A DNA stretch of 10,490 bases from Ignavibacteriales bacterium. GTDB taxonomy: Bacteria; Bacteroidota; Ignavibacteria; Ignavibacteriales; Melioribacteraceae. Within the stretch, counting starts at the first letter, position 1; the number at the start of each line of letters is the position of its first letter. Under the pieces are notes generated by a model. It searched no databases. It was not told the origin of the DNA and was given only the letters and a program-made list of their open reading frames with translations. The stretch lies in contig QYQI01000120.1 in assembly GCA_007280825.1 (NCBI GenBank), positions 1 through 10,490 on the forward strand. Reading direction: 5' to 3'. The position numbers and the translations under genes were made by a program. Of this stretch, positions 7,115-10,490 are shown piece after piece.

Positions 7115-7648
7115 ACTCTCTACGTTTAAGCGATACATTGAAACTCCAGAGATTGTCTTAGCATCAACAATTTTTCCTTTACGGATTTTTTCTTCGATCT
7201 CTTCAAGCGTTAATTCTATAACTTCCATTCCTTCTTCACCTTCTTCACGTGCATGATTCCCCGGTGTTAAATCTTCAGCAAGATAAATATGTAAAACCTC
7301 ATCGCAGAAACCCGGAGTAGTATAAATCTTTCCAAGTTTTGTAATCTTGTTCGAAGTGTAACCGGTTTCTTCAGTAAGTTCACGAGTGGCGCACAGTAAT
7401 GGATCTTCATCTTTTTCAAGTTTACCGGCGGGAAGTTCTAAAAGTATTTCGTTATGCGGATAACGATATTGAGAAATCAAAACAATTTTACCATCACTTT
7501 TTAACGGTAATACAACGGCTCCGCCCGGATGCACTGCGACTTGTCTGAAAGATTTGTTGCCTGTTCCATTATATTCAATTTCGTCAACTCTCACATCAAA
7601 GACTTTTCCGTGAAAAATTGTATCTGATTTGGTTACAGAAAAATTCAT
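7106..7648 (-). CDS. nudF: Nudix hydrolase, ADP-ribose pyrophosphatase type
   Basis: This enzyme probably hydrolyses ADP-ribose or related nucleoside diphosphate sugars to AMP and a sugar phosphate, a cytosolic housecleaning role. The Nudix box is a perfect GX5EX7REUXEEXGU at residues 75-97 (GKLEKDE...RELTEETGY), preceded by LELPAG. P112 in TTPGFCDE, 15 residues after the box, is the mark commonly used for the ADP-ribose subgroup. The 180-residue length fits NudF/YffH-like proteins. The ATG at 7648 has a purine-rich site, GAGGG, just upstream. A candidate -7 element is listed separately. The last five codons, VESRV and stop, lie in the inverted repeat shared with the murI end, so the C-terminus may have been reshaped by that element. 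The exact substrate cannot be read from sequence. Confidence 0.88.
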   Translation of the reverse strand: MNFSVTKSDTIFHGKVFDVRVDEIEYNGTGNKSFRQVAVHPGGAVVLPLKSDGKIVLISQYRYPHNEILLELPAGKLEKDEDPLLCATRELTEETGYTSNKITKLGKIYTTPGFCDEVLHIYLAEDLTPGNHAREEGEEGMEVIELTLEEIEEKIRKGKIVDAKTISGVSMYRLNVESRV

Positions 7649-7668
7649 TCTACCCTCAGTTGTTTATA

Positions 7669-7676
7669 CAAAGATA
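7669..7676 (-). promoter_or_regulatory. Possible -7 promoter element of the Nudix gene
   Basis: On the minus strand TATCTTTG (7676 to 7669) fits the Bacteroidota -7 consensus TAnnTTTG exactly. It would place the start of transcription some 15 bases before the ATG. No matching TTTG box is found at the expected distance upstream. Confidence 0.35.
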
Positions 7677-7700
7677 AAAAAAGTTAAAGTTCTTTCATGT

Positions 7701-7973
7701 TCAGTACACTTCCGAGTGAGATCCAATATCTATAGGAATGATTGTGTCTTTTTCTATAATGAAATCAATAGCAATTCGGTATGAAATATTAATTGACACG
7801 GAATAAATATCAGCTTGTTTACCATGCAGTTTGTGAAGTCTCAAAGATGGATGAAGGGGATTGAGTTCTAGAAGTTTAAGAGTTTTTTCGTATTGTTTTA
7901 TTAGTTGTGGATGATGTTTGAAAATTTTTTTTGCACGTTTTTCGTAGCTCTCCGTAAAGATCAGCTTAGCCAC
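7701..7973 (-). CDS. RelE/ParE-family toxin of a type II TA pair
   Basis: A 90-residue basic protein of the RelE/ParE superfamily. RelE-like members cleave mRNA on the ribosome and ParE-like members poison gyrase. The C-terminal pattern, LRLHKLHGKQADIYSVSI then SYRIAIDF and IDIGSHSEVY, is that of the RelE/YafQ-type plasmid-stabilisation toxins, whose usual ending is GxHDEVY; here the Asp is Ser (S87). Basic or catalytic candidates are H47, H50, R66 and H86. The start is GTG at 7973, inside the antitoxin gene, giving an 8-base overlap (7966-7973). AAAAGGA lies about 6 bases upstream of the GTG. This layout couples toxin translation to that of the antitoxin. Target and activity are not proven by sequence. 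Confidence 0.85.
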   Translation of the reverse strand: MAKLIFTESYEKRAKKIFKHHPQLIKQYEKTLKLLELNPLHPSLRLHKLHGKQADIYSVSINISYRIAIDFIIEKDTIIPIDIGSHSEVY

Positions 7974-8223
7974 GTGTAATCCTTTTTATATGTTTCTCAA
8001 CAGATTCTTTATGGTATTTACTGGTTTTAATATCATTACGCATTTCGATAATTGCAGCATCAAGTTCACATTCGCGTAAGTAATTGTACTTTTCCACCGG
8101 GATTATTACGTAACGGTTTTTGCCTCTTACTGAAACGAATACTTCTCTTCCTTCGGATGAAGCATCATTAATGGCAGAAACCCCGCGGGTTTTTAAATCG
8201 TTTGCGGTTATTATTGGACTCAT
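7966..8223 (-). CDS. Phd/YefM-family antitoxin
   Basis: An 85-residue antitoxin that should bind and silence the adjacent toxin and repress their shared promoter through its N-terminal Phd/YefM DNA-binding fold. It begins SPIITANDLKTRGVSAIND, followed by EVFVSVRGKNRYVIIPVEKYNYL, the Phd/YefM core. The charged C-terminal tail (YHKESVEKHIKRITRG) would wrap the toxin. I chose ATG 8223 because homology starts there. An ATG further upstream at 8280 is in frame but adds only a low-complexity Ile/Val-rich stretch translated from the promoter region. The purine stretch AAGAGAG about 9 bases before the ATG is a modest ribosome site. Confidence 0.88.
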   Translation of the reverse strand: MSPIITANDLKTRGVSAINDASSEGREVFVSVRGKNRYVIIPVEKYNYLRECELDAAIIEMRNDIKTSKYHKESVEKHIKRITRG

Positions 8224-8241
8224 TATTATAACTCTCTTATT

Positions 8242-8271
8242 AACACTAACAATAGTACTAATAATAATGTT
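8242..8271. promoter_or_regulatory. Imperfect palindrome, likely TA operator
   Basis: A 30-base imperfect palindrome centred at 8256/8257 has 11 of 15 symmetric positions matching. Its core is the perfect octamer TAGTACTA (8253-8260), and the outer arms are AACA...TGTT. It covers the -7 box of the TA promoter, where a Phd-type antitoxin would be expected to bind as autorepressor. Binding is inferred. Confidence 0.4.
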
Positions 8272-8281
8272 ATAAATCAAA
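8250..8281 (-). promoter_or_regulatory. Promoter of the toxin-antitoxin operon, Bacteroidota type
   Basis: On the minus strand TTTG (8281 to 8278) is followed after 20 bases by TACTATTG (8257 to 8250). This matches TTTG-N19-21-TAnnTTTG with one mismatch. Transcription would start near 8244, some 20 bases before the antitoxin ATG. The downstream box overlaps the palindrome at 8242-8271. Confidence 0.5.
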
Positions 8282-8325
8282 CTGATGTTTCTTTAACTCA
8301 AAATAAATGAATGTAAATTGTGGTA

Positions 8326-9105
8326 TTAAATCTTTATTGCTGATATAATAAAGTCATTACACAAACCGATTTTTTTGTTTTCTGCCACAGAAAATTTTTC
8401 TGCATAGCGGGTCATTTCGACTTTGAATCCAATAGTCTTTAAGATTTTCTTAACATCCATTCCGTACCATCTAAGATGGTCCCACTGGCCAAAATGTTTT
8501 TCTCTTTCCTGGGGCGAAGTAATATTCGAATCTTCGTAGGTCGTTTCAAACTTTTCATTGATTGGAATTGTCATTATTGCCGTTCCATCTTTTTTTAGTA
8601 CACGGTAAATTTCCTTCATCGCTTTTTTATCATCCGGTACATGTTCAAGTACATGATTACACAGGACATAATCGAAGGAGTTATCTTTTAAATTCATATT
8701 CATGATATCTAAATATTCAACACCATCTTGTTTGCCATAACCATCAACCATTTTATCACCGGGAAAGTAGCTCAAGTTCTTTAAGCTTTTAAACTTATTT
8801 ATAAAACAGTATTCAGGTGCAATATGAAGAAGAGAAACATTTTCGCTGAATATTTTTGTTTCATTCTTTAAGAAGAGCCATACTAACCGGTGTCTGCTGT
8901 GTGCGCCGTTATCCGGAGTTTGATTGTAAGTCCTTATCCGCAAAAAACATTTATAATTTTTTCCGGAGATTGGACAGTAAACTTCACCTCTCATACCTTG
9001 AAGATAAACTTGTTTGAGGTATATCAACTTCCAGTTAAGTTTTCTGAAAATAATTCTTATAGAAAAAGGAAGAATTTTTTTAGCAAGATTTGTAATTATT
9101 CTCAT
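8326..9105 (-). CDS. Class I SAM-dependent methyltransferase (Methyltransf_11-like)
   Basis: A 259-residue methyltransferase of unknown substrate. The Rossmann-type core has a degenerate motif I, LLHIAPEYC (92-100), then FPGDK (114-118). The strongly conserved block FDYVLCNHVLEHVPDD (144-159) is followed by KEIYRVLKKDGTAIMTIP (164-181). A later family motif, TSPQEREKHFGQWDHLRWYG (196-215), is intact. Relatives I recall carry an N-terminal zinc-ribbon-like part with two CPxC pairs before SLERHRL. Here the first is CPISG (44-48) and the second is lost (PDNGAHSRHRL), so metal binding is doubtful. AAGGAG at 9110-9115 precedes the ATG and overlaps the YkvA stop, so the genes are coupled. It is last in the peptidase-YkvA-methyltransferase unit. 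Confidence 0.85.
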   Translation of the reverse strand: MRIITNLAKKILPFSIRIIFRKLNWKLIYLKQVYLQGMRGEVYCPISGKNYKCFLRIRTYNQTPDNGAHSRHRLVWLFLKNETKIFSENVSLLHIAPEYCFINKFKSLKNLSYFPGDKMVDGYGKQDGVEYLDIMNMNLKDNSFDYVLCNHVLEHVPDDKKAMKEIYRVLKKDGTAIMTIPINEKFETTYEDSNITSPQEREKHFGQWDHLRWYGMDVKKILKTIGFKVEMTRYAEKFSVAENKKIGLCNDFIISAIKI

Positions 9106-9113
9106 TAAACTCC

Positions 9114-9473
9114 TTATTCATAATACGGAACTAGTTCACTTCCTAAAAATTTCATCACTGCCATTATAACTCCAAGATCGTCAAGATAACCTACTAACGG
9201 AACGAAATCGGGAATGGCGTCTATTGGGCTAATAAAATAGATCAACGCTGCAATAACAATTGATTTACGATACCAAGGCACATGTTTATCAACCATGTAT
9301 CGGTATAATGCTTTTACCTCATTTGCAAATCGAATTTTACTTCCGACACGTTCGACTTTTTCCCAGAGACGATCTTCAACATAATCATTGCCGCGCTTAA
9401 CTTTTTCTTCAGTATCAAAACCGTTTTCATCAATTGCTGTTGAGTTCAGATATTCTCTTTCATCGTAATTCAT
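9114..9473 (-). CDS. YkvA/DUF1232 family membrane protein
   Basis: A 119-residue protein with the YkvA (DUF1232) domain in its second half. KALYRYMVDKHVPWYRK (54-70) leads into a hydrophobic segment of about 15-20 residues (71-90) containing ISPIDAIPDFVP, then LVGYLDDLGVI (93-103). The conserved SPxDxxPDxxP and GxLDD motifs are complete. The N-terminal 50 residues are acidic and charged and probably cytosolic. The biochemical role of the family is not established. Its ATG at 9473 follows a GGAG site, lies 12 bases after the peptidase stop, and is followed 8 bases later by the methyltransferase gene, so all three genes appear to form one transcription unit. Confidence 0.88.
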   Translation of the reverse strand: MNYDEREYLNSTAIDENGFDTEEKVKRGNDYVEDRLWEKVERVGSKIRFANEVKALYRYMVDKHVPWYRKSIVIAALIYFISPIDAIPDFVPLVGYLDDLGVIMAVMKFLGSELVPYYE

Positions 9474-9485
9474 TTTGATCTCCGA

Positions 9486-10490
9486 TTATTTTTTGTATTG
9501 GTCGAACCACTCAAAAACAGTTCTCCACCAGAGTTGGGCATTTTGCGGTTTTGTTACAAAGTGAAATTCATCCGGGAAATACAAGAACTTGCTCGGTACT
9601 CCTTTGCGTTGAAGTGTTGTGAAAAGTTCGAACGCTTGGCTTTCAGGAACTCTAAAATCAAGCGCACCATGAACTATCAGCATTGGAGTTTTAAAATTAT
9701 TTGCAAATTGATGAGGCGACCACTTTTGATGTAATGCCCGGTTTGAGTAAGGAGTTCCTTTCATTTCCCATTCCGGGAACCAAAGTTCTTCAGTTGTACC
9801 CCACATACTTTCAAGATTGAAAACACCATCATGGCAAAAGAGTGCGTTAAATCTTGTTGTGTGTCCTTCGATCCAGTTGATCATATATCCGCCGTAAGAA
9901 GCACCTGAAGCAAAAGTATTTTTTGCATCAATGAATTTGAAATTCTTTAATGCATAATCGTAAGCATTCATCAAATCGGTATAAACTTTTCCTCCCCAAT
10001 CGCCGGAGATTTCATCCGTAAATTTTTGTCCGTAGCCAGTACTACCTCGCGGGTTTGGTGCAACAACAACGTAACCTTTTGCAGCAAACATTTGCAAATT
10101 CCATCTGTAATGAAAATCATCCGCCCAGTTTCCTTGGGGTCCGCCGTGAATTAAAAACATTAAAGGGTATTTTTTATTCGTATTAAAGAATGGCGGTTTT
10201 ACAATAATTGATTGAACCTTCGCCTTGTTTGCGCCGGGACTCCAAAATGTATCTAACTCACCGAACTGAATTTGTGAAAGTAATTCTCCGTTTATATTAG
10301 TTATCTGTTTTAAATTTCCTCCGTCTGTATCCATTGAAAAGATTTCATTTGGTAAAATACTTTGATTTCGTAAGAAGTAAATTTTATTCCCATCAGGAGA
10401 AAGTTTCATAGAAGTATTTGTTCCGTCCTTTATTAATACTTTATTTTCTCCTGTTTCAAGATTGTATTTATAAATTGAGTGAAATGCTTC
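9486..10490 (-). CDS. S9 family prolyl oligopeptidase-like serine peptidase, 5' end outside window
   Basis: This is the C-terminal 334 residues of an S9 peptidase (dipeptidyl peptidase or acylaminoacyl peptidase type). The frame stays open to the window edge: codons between 10409 and 10490 read EAFHSIYKYNLETGEN... with no stop, so the ATG at 10409 is internal. The first 75 or so residues look like beta-propeller blades (LSPDGNKIYFLRN). The alpha/beta-hydrolase domain follows. Counting from Met 10409, the oxyanion loop is HGGPQG (88-93), the nucleophile is S171 in GASYGGY, the acid is D251 in HGALDFRVP, and the base is H283 in PDEFH. The triad is complete. A signal peptide cannot be judged because the N-terminus is missing. 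It is the promoter-proximal visible gene of the minus-strand unit. Confidence 0.93.
   Translation of the reverse strand, partial: EAFHSIYKYNLETGENKVLIKDGTNTSMKLSPDGNKIYFLRNQSILPNEIFSMDTDGGNLKQITNINGELLSQIQFGELDTFWSPGANKAKVQSIIVKPPFFNTNKKYPLMFLIHGGPQGNWADDFHYRWNLQMFAAKGYVVVAPNPRGSTGYGQKFTDEISGDWGGKVYTDLMNAYDYALKNFKFIDAKNTFASGASYGGYMINWIEGHTTRFNALFCHDGVFNLESMWGTTEELWFPEWEMKGTPYSNRALHQKWSPHQFANNFKTPMLIVHGALDFRVPESQAFELFTTLQRKGVPSKFLYFPDEFHFVTKPQNAQLWWRTVFEWFDQYKK

Noticed and set aside
8224..8280. N-terminal extension of the antitoxin to an upstream ATG
   Set aside because: The added 19 residues are low-complexity hydrophobic sequence encoded by the promoter/operator region, and Phd/YefM homology starts at SPIITANDL.
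1..10490. A novel multi-gene defence or biosynthetic system
   Set aside because: Every sizeable gene falls in a known family. The R-M and TA pairs are standard two-gene modules, and no unknown genes cluster with them inside the window.

Overview
The window is an AT-rich bacterial contig end of about 35-40% GC by eye. It probably comes from the Bacteroidota/Ignavibacteria side of the tree, but this is inference. The support is the AT-rich core genes, the protein style of QueF, GlnD and the S9 peptidase, and two promoter-like sites that fit the Bacteroidota pattern (TTTG, about 20 bases, TAnnTTTG). No rRNA, tRNA, CRISPR array or insertion sequence is visible. No stretch over 300 bases lacks a gene.

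Left edge (1-1716): bases 1-31 are not genomic. They match the Illumina Nextera transposase adapter with one mismatch, so the contig begins in untrimmed adapter. Genomic sequence starts inside a type II restriction-modification locus. It holds the 3' part of an SPPY-type DNA methyltransferase, interrupted by an in-frame TAA close to the contig end. A complete TdeIII/MjaII-like restriction endonuclease follows one base later. These genes are visibly more AT-rich than their neighbours, as expected of an acquired defence cassette.

Central plus-strand block (1764-7071): queF (preQ1 synthase, queuosine pathway); a beta-eliminating lyase whose active-site residues mark it as tyrosine phenol-lyase rather than tryptophanase; a short spacer with two hairpins, the second a convincing intrinsic terminator only a few bases before the next start codon; glnD (PII uridylyltransferase/uridylyl-removing enzyme); and murI (glutamate racemase), 8 bases after glnD.

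Right-hand minus-strand block (7106-10490): read in transcription order from the right edge, the first unit is an S9-family prolyl oligopeptidase (5' end outside the window), a YkvA/DUF1232 membrane protein and a class I SAM methyltransferase, all tightly spaced. Next comes a Phd/YefM-RelE/ParE type toxin-antitoxin pair with its own promoter-like site and an overlapping imperfect palindrome. Last is a Nudix hydrolase of the ADP-ribose pyrophosphatase type, which converges on murI across a short inverted repeat.

Most of the window is ordinary chromosome: nitrogen regulation, cell wall precursor, tRNA modification, and nucleotide-sugar housecleaning. Two accessory modules, R-M and TA, are present. 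I see no convincing undescribed system. The points most worth a second look are the adapter remnant and the nearby nonsense codon, the tyrosine phenol-lyase call, the terminator placed against glnD, and the TA promoter/operator.
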